Shown here: positions 27,423-35,946 of the stretch, piece by piece
Position numbering within the stretch: the stretch's first letter is position 1
Layout: each line of letters starts with the position of its first letter
From: Bacteroidota bacterium
Lineage (GTDB): Bacteria > Bacteroidota > Bacteroidia > Chitinophagales > Chitinophagaceae
Assembly: GCA_013285855.1 (NCBI GenBank)
Contig: JABDGW010000008.1
Location: forward strand, 1-57,445
DNA length: 57,445 nt
Reading direction: 5' to 3'
Made by a program: the position numbers and the translations under genes
Notes under the pieces: generated by a model
Seen by the model: only the letters and a program-made list of their open reading frames with translations
Told to the model about the DNA's origin: nothing
Database searches by the model: none

Positions 27423-29654
27423 ATGAGAATACTGAAACATTTACTATCTGCTATTGCATTGATGTTTGCTTGTATATGTCCGCAATTATTACCTGCGCAA
27501 AACCTGCAAGGCAAAGCGCTTGCAGATTCCCTTATACAGGAAGCCCAAAAAACAAAAAGTGATACTGACCAGGTTAAACTTATAGCAAAAGCGGCTAAGG
27601 CTTTAATATCAACAGATCCGTCTGCAGCAATGAAATATGCAGATAGCGCCATGCGCCTTGCACAACAACATCAATGGCAGAAAGGAATTGGTATTGCATA
27701 TATAAATAAAGCAAGAATATATTCAGCTATGTCAAACTTTGCAGTTAGTCTTGAAAATGCAGGTAAGGCGTACGAAATTTTTAAATCAATACAATGGAAA
27801 CCAGGAATGGGTGATGCATTGGCTACAATAGCAAATGATTATGAGGCACTCAGTAATTATTCCAAAGCAATTGAGAATAATTATAAAGCTTTGGGCATTT
27901 ACGAAGAAGTGGGCTCACAGGTAGGCATAGCCTGGACTTATAATAATATGGGAGTTGATTATTACTGGCTTCAAAATTACCCCAAAGCGCTTGAGAATTA
28001 TAACAAGGCGCTTGTGCTGCAACGAAAATTAAACGATAAAAACGGCATTGCGTCAGCGCTTGATAATATTGCAAGTGTTTATGAAGCTCAAGGCGATATG
28101 TCTAAAGTGAATGAATATAATCTTCAGGCAATAAAACTTTTTGAAGACATAAACGATCAACGTGCATTAGGAAGAATATATATTAATCGCGGTAATTTTT
28201 TACAGGGTCAGAATAATTTTGATTCAGCAATTATATTTTATAAGAAAGCAATTAAAATTGCTCAAACGCTTGATATAAAAAGAACGCTTGCTTTTGGTAA
28301 TGGTGGTATTGGGTCAGTTTGTTTATTAGTGGCAAAGAATGGATACAGGAAATATATTATACCGGATTCATTAAAGGTTAGCAAATCAACACTTTTACAA
28401 AAGGCACATGATTATTTTTTTTATGCACTGAAAGTAAGCGAAGAAGCCAGCGAGCCTTCCTTAATAATGCAATTTTCAGAATCATTATCAGAAACCGAAG
28501 AGCTGCGGGGTAATTATAAGTCCGCATTAAAATTTTATAAACAATCTGTAGAAAATAAAGATTCTATTTTTAATGATGATAATGAACGAAAAATAGCCAC
28601 GCTTGAAAACGAGCGAATTACTGAAGTAAAGGACAAAGAGATAGAGCTGCTTAACAAAGAGAAAAAACTACAGGCATCTGAACAGGAAAAGAAAGACGCA
28701 GAAGCAAAACGGATTAAGAATACCCAGTATTTTATTATTACGGCGTTGGGCCTCATTATACTCGCTGTTATAATCATTGCTTTAATACTATACCGAAACA
28801 ATAAACACAGGCAACAAGCCAATATTTTACTGCAACACCAAAAAGAAAAAGTAGAAAGCACTTTATCAGAATTAAAATCAACACAGGCACAACTCATTCA
28901 ATCCGAAAAAATGGCAAGCCTTGGCGAACTCACTGCAGGCATAGCACATGAGATACAAAACCCCTTAAACTTCGTGAATAATTTTTCTGATATAAATAAA
29001 GAAATGATTAATGAATTGCGGACAGAATTAAAATCAGGAAATATTGATGAGGCAATTACAATTGCAAATGATATAAACGACAACGAAGAAAAAATAAATC
29101 ATCACGGCAAGCGGGCTGATGCGATTGTGAAAGGCATGTTGCAACATTCAAGAGCAAGTACAGGCAAAAAAGAACCAACTGACATCAACAAACTTGCGGA
29201 TGAATATTTAAGATTAAGCTATCATGGTCTTCGTGCAAAAGACAAGGAATTCAATGCCGATTTTAAAACTGATTTTGATGAAAGCATTGGTAAGATAAAC
29301 ATCGTTCCGCAGGATATAAGCAGGGTACTTCTCAACCTTTTCACCAATGCATTTTATACAGTAAATGAAAGAAAGAAAACTGCTGATAATAATTACAAGC
29401 CCCTTGTTTCAGTTCAAACAAAAAAAGTAAACAACAACATAGAAATTAAAGTAACTGATAACGGCAACGGTATTCCGCAAAATATCATTGATAAAATTTT
29501 TCAACCATTTTTTACTACCAAACCAACCGGACAGGGAACTGGATTGGGTTTGAGTTTGAGCTATGATATTATTAAAGCACATGGCGGAGAATTAAAAGTA
29601 GACAGTAAAGAAGGTGAAGGAAGTGAATTCAGTATTAACTTACCTGTTATTTAA
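27423..29654 (+). CDS. TPR-type sensor histidine kinase
   Basis: ATG 27423 gives 743 residues beginning MRILKHLLSAIALMFACICP, a good signal peptide. An earlier in-frame ATG at 27327 lies inside the preceding kinase and would put 32 residues before the signal peptide, so it is rejected. TPR repeats run about 30-400 and include a canonical run (YPKALENYNKALVLQRKLND). A coiled helix, a TM helix at about 436-456 and the shared transmitter with H509 follow. The N-box reads ISRVLLNLFTNAFYTV, with T replacing the usual N, and the tail ends EFSINLPVI. The dimerisation loop is NELRTELKSGNIDEAITIAN, close to that of 48767 and without heptamers. It follows the propeller kinase by 58 bp and precedes a VOC gene by 20 bp. 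Confidence 0.92.
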   Translation: MRILKHLLSAIALMFACICPQLLPAQNLQGKALADSLIQEAQKTKSDTDQVKLIAKAAKALISTDPSAAMKYADSAMRLAQQHQWQKGIGIAYINKARIYSAMSNFAVSLENAGKAYEIFKSIQWKPGMGDALATIANDYEALSNYSKAIENNYKALGIYEEVGSQVGIAWTYNNMGVDYYWLQNYPKALENYNKALVLQRKLNDKNGIASALDNIASVYEAQGDMSKVNEYNLQAIKLFEDINDQRALGRIYINRGNFLQGQNNFDSAIIFYKKAIKIAQTLDIKRTLAFGNGGIGSVCLLVAKNGYRKYIIPDSLKVSKSTLLQKAHDYFFYALKVSEEASEPSLIMQFSESLSETEELRGNYKSALKFYKQSVENKDSIFNDDNERKIATLENERITEVKDKEIELLNKEKKLQASEQEKKDAEAKRIKNTQYFIITALGLIILAVIIIALILYRNNKHRQQANILLQHQKEKVESTLSELKSTQAQLIQSEKMASLGELTAGIAHEIQNPLNFVNNFSDINKEMINELRTELKSGNIDEAITIANDINDNEEKINHHGKRADAIVKGMLQHSRASTGKKEPTDINKLADEYLRLSYHGLRAKDKEFNADFKTDFDESIGKINIVPQDISRVLLNLFTNAFYTVNERKKTADNNYKPLVSVQTKKVNNNIEIKVTDNGNGIPQNIIDKIFQPFFTTKPTGQGTGLGLSLSYDIIKAHGGELKVDSKEGEGSEFSINLPVI

Positions 29655-29674
29655 TCACATAAAAAATAAAACCT

Positions 29675-30055
29675 ATGGCAATTAATCCAAAAACACCGGG
29701 CATTCATCACATCAATCTTCGTTGTTTAAATCTTGATGAAACGAAAAAATTTTACAGGGATGTTATAGGCTTCCCTATTGTAATTGAAAACGAGCAGCTA
29801 TTTGCTTTTCCTGTTGGCGGTGTATTTATTGTCTTTAAAATAGCTGATGGCAAAACACAATTTAATCCTTTTACTATCGGAACAGATCATATAGCCATTA
29901 TATGTGAAACAGAAGAAGAGCTTAACCGTATAGCAAAGGAACTTGCCGATGCTGGTGTTGAAAACACAGGTGTGAAATTAGATCCGACATTACAGAAACA
30001 ATACGTTGCTTTTAAAGATCCTGACCGCATTCAATGGGAGTTTTATATGGCATAA
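29675..30055 (+). CDS. VOC-family (glyoxalase/dioxygenase-fold) protein
   Basis: This 126-residue protein has paired beta-alpha-beta-beta-beta units typical of the vicinal oxygen chelate fold: GIHHINLRCLNLDETKKFYR, an IGTDHIAIICET strand, and a closing KDPDRIQWEFYMA. Candidate metal ligands are H11 or H12, H72 and E121. A fourth ligand in the first half (often Glu or Gln in the third strand) is not clear. The family includes glyoxalase I, extradiol dioxygenases and resistance proteins, and the sequence does not tell which substrate is used. It is 20 bp after kinase 27423, probably in the same transcript, though a functional link is not implied. Confidence 0.88.
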   Translation: MAINPKTPGIHHINLRCLNLDETKKFYRDVIGFPIVIENEQLFAFPVGGVFIVFKIADGKTQFNPFTIGTDHIAIICETEEELNRIAKELADAGVENTGVKLDPTLQKQYVAFKDPDRIQWEFYMA

Positions 30056-30100
30056 TGTTCTTGCATTGCCTTCAATAAAAACATATGCACTTGTTTATGA

Positions 30101-30282
30101 GTGTATAAAAATACTATTGACAATATTTTTCAACCATTCTTTACTACAAAACCAACAAGCGAGGGAACAGGTTTAGGCTTGAGTTTAAGTTATGGCATCA
30201 TCACAAAAGATATAATGGAACAATTAAAGTGGAAAGTAAAGAAGGTGAAGGCTCAATATTTATTATTTTGTTACCTGCTTAA
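30101..30282 (+). pseudogene. Orphan 3' tail of a kinase gene, frameshifted
   Basis: [20 protein letters not shown] then [13 protein letters not shown] reads in one frame. After about 30210 the match continues in another frame ([20 protein letters not shown]) to TAA 30280-30282. About 60 codons of a transmitter remain, including G2, but no His or N-box. The frameshift falls where AAAGAACATAATGG became AAAGATATAATGG. It lies between the VOC gene and the converging caspase-like gene. Confidence 0.83.
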
Positions 30283-30290
30283 AAACTGCC

Positions 30291-31268
30291 TTAATTTGAA
30301 TCATCAATTTTAAATTCTGTAGTTTGTATGCATCTGCCCTGCGCATTGTGTTTGGCTTCAGGACAGGCCGCTGATTTAGCCCAATAGCCTGCATTTTCAT
30401 CAGCATATTTAAAAATATTTTCCCAGGTGGGTTGTATCTTATTATCATAAATGCAATCTTCCAGCGCCTCTATAAGATAGTATGTAAAAAATCCTCCAAC
30501 ATCTTCTTTGCCTGCAGCAAATTCGTTTTTCTCTGCTGCTGTTGCCAATATAGAAACCGGTTGTTCGGGAATAAAAAGCTTATCACCATAATCATCGTCA
30601 TCGGAAGTTTCTGTGTCTTGTGATGGTTTGTGTTTGTGTTCAACTTTTTGACGAACCGGTACATTTGCATTATCAAAATTTGCATTTTCGCCGGGAGCAT
30701 TGGTATTGCAACAATCACTCAAAATAATATTAACTCCGGCTCCGGTTTTTATTATGCGGTCATATACATCTTCTTCAATTCTTAAATTATTTATTTCAGG
30801 ATCTTTATTGTCACCATTCTTCAACCACATACGCGGATAATCACTCGCATCATTTGCATGCCTGAACCCGTGGCCGCTGTAATAAAATATTACTATATCA
30901 TTTTTATCAGGCTGTTGCGATGGCAGCCAATTATCAATAGCATCATTAACCGCGGCTTTGCTAAACTCTTCACCCTGTATTATTTTGGGATCTATCATGT
31001 CAACGTCAAGCCAATCAGCAATCTCGTCAAACACATACGTTATTCCATCTAAATCTTCTTCGCATCTTTTTCCTATGGTTTCATCGTCTGAATCAATAAC
31101 ACATATAAGAAACATTCTTGGCTTTTCATCATGCTTATTTATTCGTAATGCCTTGTTATAAGAATATGTTTGATGATTGGCATTTGCTGATGTTGCCAAC
31201 AACAACATAACAATTGCTGTATAGTTAAACCGCTTTAAAAAAAGATGTATTGAAATTTTACGATACAT
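30291..31268 (-). CDS. Secreted caspase-like (peptidase C14) protein
   Basis: This 325-residue protein has a signal peptide (1-30, with LLLATSANA before the cut). A caspase fold follows: first strand [12 protein letters not shown], catalytic His H133 in [10 protein letters not shown], and catalytic Cys in [13 protein letters not shown] (C186 or C187). An acidic linker (about 205-230, [14 protein letters not shown]) interrupts before the strand [14 protein letters not shown], and the end has [11 protein letters not shown] as in C14 family proteins. Cytoplasmic caspase-like proteases in bacteria serve in cell-death systems; a signal peptide instead places this one in the envelope, where orthocaspase-like proteins may process proteins. 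Upstream on the same strand is a 74-residue acidic ORF, a candidate partner or substrate. The 3' end converges on a kinase remnant. Confidence 0.85.
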   Translation of the reverse strand: MYRKISIHLFLKRFNYTAIVMLLLATSANANHQTYSYNKALRINKHDEKPRMFLICVIDSDDETIGKRCEEDLDGITYVFDEIADWLDVDMIDPKIIQGEEFSKAAVNDAIDNWLPSQQPDKNDIVIFYYSGHGFRHANDASDYPRMWLKNGDNKDPEINNLRIEEDVYDRIIKTGAGVNIILSDCCNTNAPGENANFDNANVPVRQKVEHKHKPSQDTETSDDDDYGDKLFIPEQPVSILATAAEKNEFAAGKEDVGGFFTYYLIEALEDCIYDNKIQPTWENIFKYADENAGYWAKSAACPEAKHNAQGRCIQTTEFKIDDSN

Positions 31269-31404
31269 AATTAAGGATGTTCAATTTTAAAATGCAGGTA
31301 CATAAGCAATCGCTTTTTAAAAAACGATTGCTTATGTAAAAATTTACTTATACTTTTTGTTGTTTTAAATGAAATTAATAAATACAAGCTACCTGCAATT
31401 ATTT

Positions 31405-31629
31405 TCACTTTGGTTTTCCACCATCTTGGGTAGTGAGCGGAGAATGAACAACCTCTTCATCAAGCGGCGGATTATCATCACCTGAATTATTATCCTGGCT
31501 TTTATCATCATCATTATTATCATCGCTATCATCATCATTCTCATTACCGGGGCCAGGAAAATAATCTGCCTGCGCAGAAAAATTTAATTCGTCAGCCTGG
31601 TTTTCAAAATTGCTAAGAGTAGTTTCCAT
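31405..31629 (-). CDS. Small acidic protein, unknown function
   Basis: The ORF has 74 codons, starting METTLSNFENQADELNFSAQ, then a highly acidic Asp/Asn-rich stretch (NENDDDSDDNNDDDKSQDNN) and an end PLTTQDGGKPK. No signal peptide, Cys residues or recognisable motif is seen. The coding case rests on an ATG, length and an even codon flow; low-complexity DNA (GAT/AAT repeats) could also give it by chance. It is 136 bp upstream of the caspase-like gene on the same strand. Confidence 0.5.
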   Translation of the reverse strand: METTLSNFENQADELNFSAQADYFPGPGNENDDDSDDNNDDDKSQDNNSGDDNPPLDEEVVHSPLTTQDGGKPK

Positions 31630-31840
31630 GTTGCAAAGTTTTTTGTTTGGTTATAAACCTAATTCTTTTTTTTGATTCGCCAAATTTTATTGACTGGCAC
31701 ATATTGTATTGTTGGAAGAAATAACTTTTGAGCATGTTTGACTTCAAAATATAATCTGCTGCTTTAAGGTTGAAATTTTAAATGTTTTCTATAGTGGTTA
31801 CTATTATATTTATATTTAATCCGGCTGCTTAATTTATTGT

Positions 31841-33991
31841 ATGAAGTTACTACACAGAATAACATTTGTACTACTACTTATTGAAATCGTTTTTCCTGTT
31901 TTTGTATTTGCGCAAACTGATAATTCAATTGATCAGCTAAAACAGAAATTAAAACAATTTCAGCAACATCAAAATTATCTCACGGATAGTAATTACGTTA
32001 AAACATTAATTGATCTTGCTTATTTATATAGATCAAGTTATCCCGATAGTACAATATTGCTGCTTACAGGTAATGCAGACCGGTGTAAAGCGGCAGGGTA
32101 TAAAAAAGAAGAAGTAAATACTTACATACTGCTCGGCGATGCTTACGAAACAAAAGGCATTTATGATAAGTCAATGGAAAACTATGATAAGTCTTTGCAG
32201 CTTGCTAAAAAGATACATCTCGAATCTACTGTTCCGCTTATCCTGAATCGCATCGGGATTATACATCTTAACCAGGGCAATTACCCGGAAGCATTAAGCA
32301 AATTTTACGAATCTTTAAAATCAGCAGAAAGTATTGGTGATGATGATTTGATTGGCGCGACTTTAAACAATATCGCCAATGTTCAGTATTATCAAAATAA
32401 GTTTAATGAGGCGGAAAGTACATTTACCCAACGTCTGAAAATCGCACAAAAAATGGCTGATACCAGCAGCATGAGCGTTGCTTATAATGCTATTGGTGAA
32501 GTAAACCTGCAACAAAAAGCTTCGGCAAAAGCTTTACATAACCTTACTATTGCATATAACCTTGCTTTAAAAATTAATGATGTGAAGATGTTGATGGTAA
32601 CAACACTTTCCCTTGCCGAAGTTTACTATGAGCTGGATAGTTTATCAAAGGCAGATTCTCTTTTTCAATATGCACTGCAACTTTCCAAACAAACGGATAA
32701 TGGTATATCTGTTTGTAATGCATTAATTGGATTAGCTAAAACACGTCTTAAACAAGGCTCGCTAAAAGAAGCTTTAGAGAATGGATTAGATGGATTGCAA
32801 AGAGCAGAAGACATGGGCCAGGTACAGCTTACACGTGATGCCAGCGAAACGCTTTCTTCCATTTATGAAGCAATGAATGATGGAAACAGCGCGCTTAAAT
32901 ATTACAAGATATACAAAGTATATTCTGATAGTATGAACAATATGGCAAGCCAGCGTGCGGTAGCCATAGAAAAAGACATGTATGAATTTTCGAAAAAAGA
33001 AAATGAATTTCAACGTAAGACTTTACAACAACAATGGCTAACTTTTTCTGCTTTTGCCGGAGTGATTTTACTGGCTGTGATTTTATGGATAATCCTGCGC
33101 AACAGGAACCGGCTTAAACATACTTATAAAGAGTTGCAGCATAAAAATATTGTCATCGAAAATCAAAAATTAAAAGCGGAAGAAACACTTTTTAAACTGC
33201 AGGAAACGCAGCAACAACTCATTCAATCTGAGAAAATGGCTTCGCTTGGTGAACTTACCGCTGGTATTGCTCATGAAATTCAAAACCCATTAAATTTTGT
33301 AAATAATTTTTCTGAAGTAAATAAAGAAATGATTGCTGAAATGAAAGATGAAATTGATAAAGGTAATTATGATGAAGTAAAATTACTTGCAAGAGATATT
33401 GAAGATAATCACGAAAAAATAAATCATCACGGCAAACGTGCCGATGCAATTGTAAAAGGCATGTTGCAACATTCAAGAAAAAGTGAAGGCAAAAAAGAAC
33501 CAACAGACATTAATGCTTTATGCGATGAATATGTAAGATTAAGTTATCATGGTTTGCGAGCAAAAGACAAATCTTTCAATGCAGATATTAAAACTGATTT
33601 TGATGAAAGTATTGGTAAGATAAACATCGTTCCGCAGGATATTGGAAGAGTATTGTTGAATCTTTTTAATAATGCTTTTTATGCAGTGAATGAGAAGCTC
33701 AAAGCTCAGAGCTCAGAGCGCACCGCTGATTACAAACCACTCGTTTCAGTTCAAACGAAAAAAATAAATGGCAAGATTGAAATAATTGTAAGTGATAATG
33801 GCAATGGCATTCCAGCATCAATAAAAGAAAAAATTTACCAGCCATTCTTTACAACCAAACCAACAGGACAAGGAACAGGTTTAGGCTTATCATTAGCTTA
33901 TGACATTATCACAAAAGAGCATAACGGAACTATAAAGGTGGAAAGTAAAGAAGGTGAAGGCAGTGTATTTATCATTCAATTAAATGCATGA
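31841..33991 (+). CDS. TPR-type sensor histidine kinase
   Basis: This 716-residue protein has a signal peptide (1-24, ending FVFAQ), a TPR array about 30-390 (NYPEALSKFYESLKSAESIG), a TM helix at about 399-421 and a coiled coil with [20 protein letters not shown]. The shared transmitter has H478. The lead-in ETQQQ instead of STQAQ is shared only with 48767 (ATQQQ), so these two may carry a related transmitter subtype. A GCTCAGA heptamer array (33697-33724) lies in loop B. The tail has the LAYDIITKEHNGTIKV variant as in 4371. The 211-bp spacer upstream separates it from the divergent acidic ORF and must hold promoters for both, although none could be placed. The next kinase starts 15 bp downstream. 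Confidence 0.93.
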   Translation: MKLLHRITFVLLLIEIVFPVFVFAQTDNSIDQLKQKLKQFQQHQNYLTDSNYVKTLIDLAYLYRSSYPDSTILLLTGNADRCKAAGYKKEEVNTYILLGDAYETKGIYDKSMENYDKSLQLAKKIHLESTVPLILNRIGIIHLNQGNYPEALSKFYESLKSAESIGDDDLIGATLNNIANVQYYQNKFNEAESTFTQRLKIAQKMADTSSMSVAYNAIGEVNLQQKASAKALHNLTIAYNLALKINDVKMLMVTTLSLAEVYYELDSLSKADSLFQYALQLSKQTDNGISVCNALIGLAKTRLKQGSLKEALENGLDGLQRAEDMGQVQLTRDASETLSSIYEAMNDGNSALKYYKIYKVYSDSMNNMASQRAVAIEKDMYEFSKKENEFQRKTLQQQWLTFSAFAGVILLAVILWIILRNRNRLKHTYKELQHKNIVIENQKLKAEETLFKLQETQQQLIQSEKMASLGELTAGIAHEIQNPLNFVNNFSEVNKEMIAEMKDEIDKGNYDEVKLLARDIEDNHEKINHHGKRADAIVKGMLQHSRKSEGKKEPTDINALCDEYVRLSYHGLRAKDKSFNADIKTDFDESIGKINIVPQDIGRVLLNLFNNAFYAVNEKLKAQSSERTADYKPLVSVQTKKINGKIEIIVSDNGNGIPASIKEKIYQPFFTTKPTGQGTGLGLSLAYDIITKEHNGTIKVESKEGEGSVFIIQLNA
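33697..33724 (+). repeat. Heptanucleotide tandem repeat inside kinase gene (loop B)
   Basis: Units GCTCAAA, GCTCAGA, GCTCAGA, GCGCACC, encoding LKAQSSERT after the N-box. The frame is preserved. Confidence 0.78.
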
Positions 33992-34006
33992 TGAAAACTC
34001 TTTGAT

Positions 34007-35491
34007 ATGAAAAATGAAGCGCTTAATAAGCTGTATCTCCATTTTGCTGACAAGGAAAAGGAAAGAAAATTCATAAAGGAGTATGACAGTGAAAACCGTA
34101 TTTTTTTCAGACTTGGTATTTATCTTTCCTGCTTTGCGTGGCTCATTTGGTATTCGGGCATTTATTTTTCACACCATGATATTTTTAATAAAGCCCTGAC
34201 TATTTTGATATCCGTTCTGCTTCTTCCTTTCATTATTGTTGTTATACTCAGCTATTTTAAAAATTACAGTACAGTCAATCATTATATAGCTGCTTTTTGC
34301 AATTTTGCAGCGGCATGTATTTGTATTTATGTAGCTGTTTATTTAAGTAAAGACATAACACTTTTGTGTGCTGGTGTTGTCTGTATAAATTTTTTCTGTT
34401 ACTTCATTTTGCGTATACGCTACGTGGTATCACTTTTTGTTACACAGGGCTATGGATATATCGCACAATATTGTGTGTTTAGTTCCGGCAACTTCACTAA
34501 CGACGAAATTTTCACAGCTTCTTCAGGGATCTGGCTGGGATTTTTCATAGCTACATTTGCAGGGTATTATTTTGAAAAAACAAACAGGAAGATATTTGTT
34601 CAGAATATGTTAATCGAAGAGCAGCAAAGAGGATTGATTGACGAAAGAAATAAATTAAAACAATCTTTGGAGGAACTTAAATCAACCCAGGCTCAACTCA
34701 TCCAATCAGAAAAAATGGCAAGCCTTGGAGAACTTACCGCCGGCATTGCACACGAAATTCAAAACCCGTTAAACTTCGTGAATAATTTTAGTGAAGTGAA
34801 TAGGGAAATGTTGGAAGAGCTGAAAGATGAACGCTTAAAGCCGAAAGATGAAAGAGATGAACAAACACAAGATGAAATTATAAACGATGTTATAGACAAT
34901 GAAGAAAAAATAAATCATCATGGCAAACGTGCAGATGCAATTGTAAAAGGCATGCTGCAGCATTCACGGCAAACATCAGGTACAAAAGAATCAACAGATA
35001 TTAATGCTTTGTGTGATGAATACTTACGATTGAGTTATCATGGCTTGCGTGCAAAAGACAAAAACTTTAATGCAGATTTTAAAACTGATTTTGATAAAAC
35101 GATCGGTAAAATAAATATTGTTCCGCAGGATATTGGTAGAGTGTTATTGAATATATACAACAATGCATTTTATGCAGTGAATGAAAAGCTAATCGTTCAC
35201 AATTCACCGCTCACCGATAACTATAAACCGCTTGTTTCGGTTCAAACAAAAAAGCTTAATGATAAAATTGAAATTAGAGTTAGAGATAATGGCAAGGGAA
35301 TTCCTGCATCAATCAAAGAAAAAATCTTTCAGCCATTCTTTACCACAAAGCCAACAGGGCAAGGAACAGGATTAGGTTTGAGTTTGAGCTATGATATTAT
35401 AAAAGCACATGGCGGTAAAATAAAAGTTGAAACTAAAGAAGATGAAGGAACAACATTTATTATTCAATTACCGACAATACAACTCTTGTAA
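34007..35491 (+). CDS. Six-helix membrane sensor histidine kinase
   Basis: This 494-residue kinase has no signal peptide and no extracellular domain. The N-terminal 200 residues hold six hydrophobic helices (about 32-50, 60-80, 90-110, 113-132, 137-156 and 169-188) separated by very short loops. This resembles MASE-type integral membrane sensors, though I cannot name the family. A coiled coil leads to the shared transmitter with H249. Two heptamer arrays are present, in loop A (34823-34857) and loop B (35189-35216), both in frame. It sits 15 bp after kinase 31841, and no receiver is near. The G1 box has DNGKGIPASIKEKIFQPFF; that PASIKEKI(F/Y)QPFF form is shared with its upstream neighbour. 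Confidence 0.92.
   Translation: MKNEALNKLYLHFADKEKERKFIKEYDSENRIFFRLGIYLSCFAWLIWYSGIYFSHHDIFNKALTILISVLLLPFIIVVILSYFKNYSTVNHYIAAFCNFAAACICIYVAVYLSKDITLLCAGVVCINFFCYFILRIRYVVSLFVTQGYGYIAQYCVFSSGNFTNDEIFTASSGIWLGFFIATFAGYYFEKTNRKIFVQNMLIEEQQRGLIDERNKLKQSLEELKSTQAQLIQSEKMASLGELTAGIAHEIQNPLNFVNNFSEVNREMLEELKDERLKPKDERDEQTQDEIINDVIDNEEKINHHGKRADAIVKGMLQHSRQTSGTKESTDINALCDEYLRLSYHGLRAKDKNFNADFKTDFDKTIGKINIVPQDIGRVLLNIYNNAFYAVNEKLIVHNSPLTDNYKPLVSVQTKKLNDKIEIRVRDNGKGIPASIKEKIFQPFFTTKPTGQGTGLGLSLSYDIIKAHGGKIKVETKEDEGTTFIIQLPTIQLL
34823..34857 (+). repeat. Heptanucleotide tandem repeat inside kinase gene (loop A)
   Basis: Units AAAGATG, AACGCTT, AAAGCCG, AAAGATG, AAAGAGA. They encode KDERLKPKDERDE in frame. 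This array is more diverged than the others, so the call is weaker. Confidence 0.55.
35189..35216 (+). repeat. Heptanucleotide tandem repeat inside kinase gene (loop B)
   Basis: Units CTAATCG, TTCACAA, TTCACCG, CTCACCG, encoding LIVHNSPLTDN between the N-box and YKPLVSVQ. Confidence 0.7.
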
Positions 35492-35946
35492 TAAGACCAC
35501 TTATAAAAATATTTTCTTTTCTATTAATCCAGCTTTTGAAATGGCATAGTAGTTTATTTTATAGAAAACTGGAGTATTAAGCAGTTAACAGTTGTGGAAT
35601 AGATATACTTATTAGAACAAAGAGATTTAAAAAAATATTTTTTTGTTTACTAATTAATTCTCTTATCTTTCAACTCTATACCAAAACTTCCATACCCTTG
35701 AATTGCCACAAGTTGCTTTAACAATAACCGTATCAATTGTTTCTCTGGAATTTGAATTTAACATAGCTTGGCCATGCGTTGATTTACAGCAACCGGAACT
35801 AAAATTTAGCTTATATATTTTTATGTTGTAGTTATTTATTTTTTTTACTACTTGCTTAAAACCAAAGAGAAACTCCTTTACAATTCTAAATTATTACGTA
35901 CCTGATCAAGATTTAGCTAAGTAATTTTTAAACCAAACCATACATT
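35492..35946. other. 455-bp AT-rich intergenic region
   Basis: No ORF, repeat or clear hairpin was found. It has several T- and A-runs and should hold the promoter of the secreted protein at 35947; no convincing TTTG/TAnnTTTG pair could be placed. No kinase-tail remnant is present here, unlike most other long spacers of this window. Confidence 0.5.

Noticed and set aside
30101-30313. 70-codon ORF as a real small gene
   Set aside because: Its first half is a kinase tail and its second half is out of frame with the rest of that homology, so it is a decayed fragment.
31405-31629. RiPP precursor peptide for the caspase-like protease
   Set aside because: There is no leader-core pattern, double-glycine site, Cys/Ser/Thr-rich core or modification enzyme nearby.
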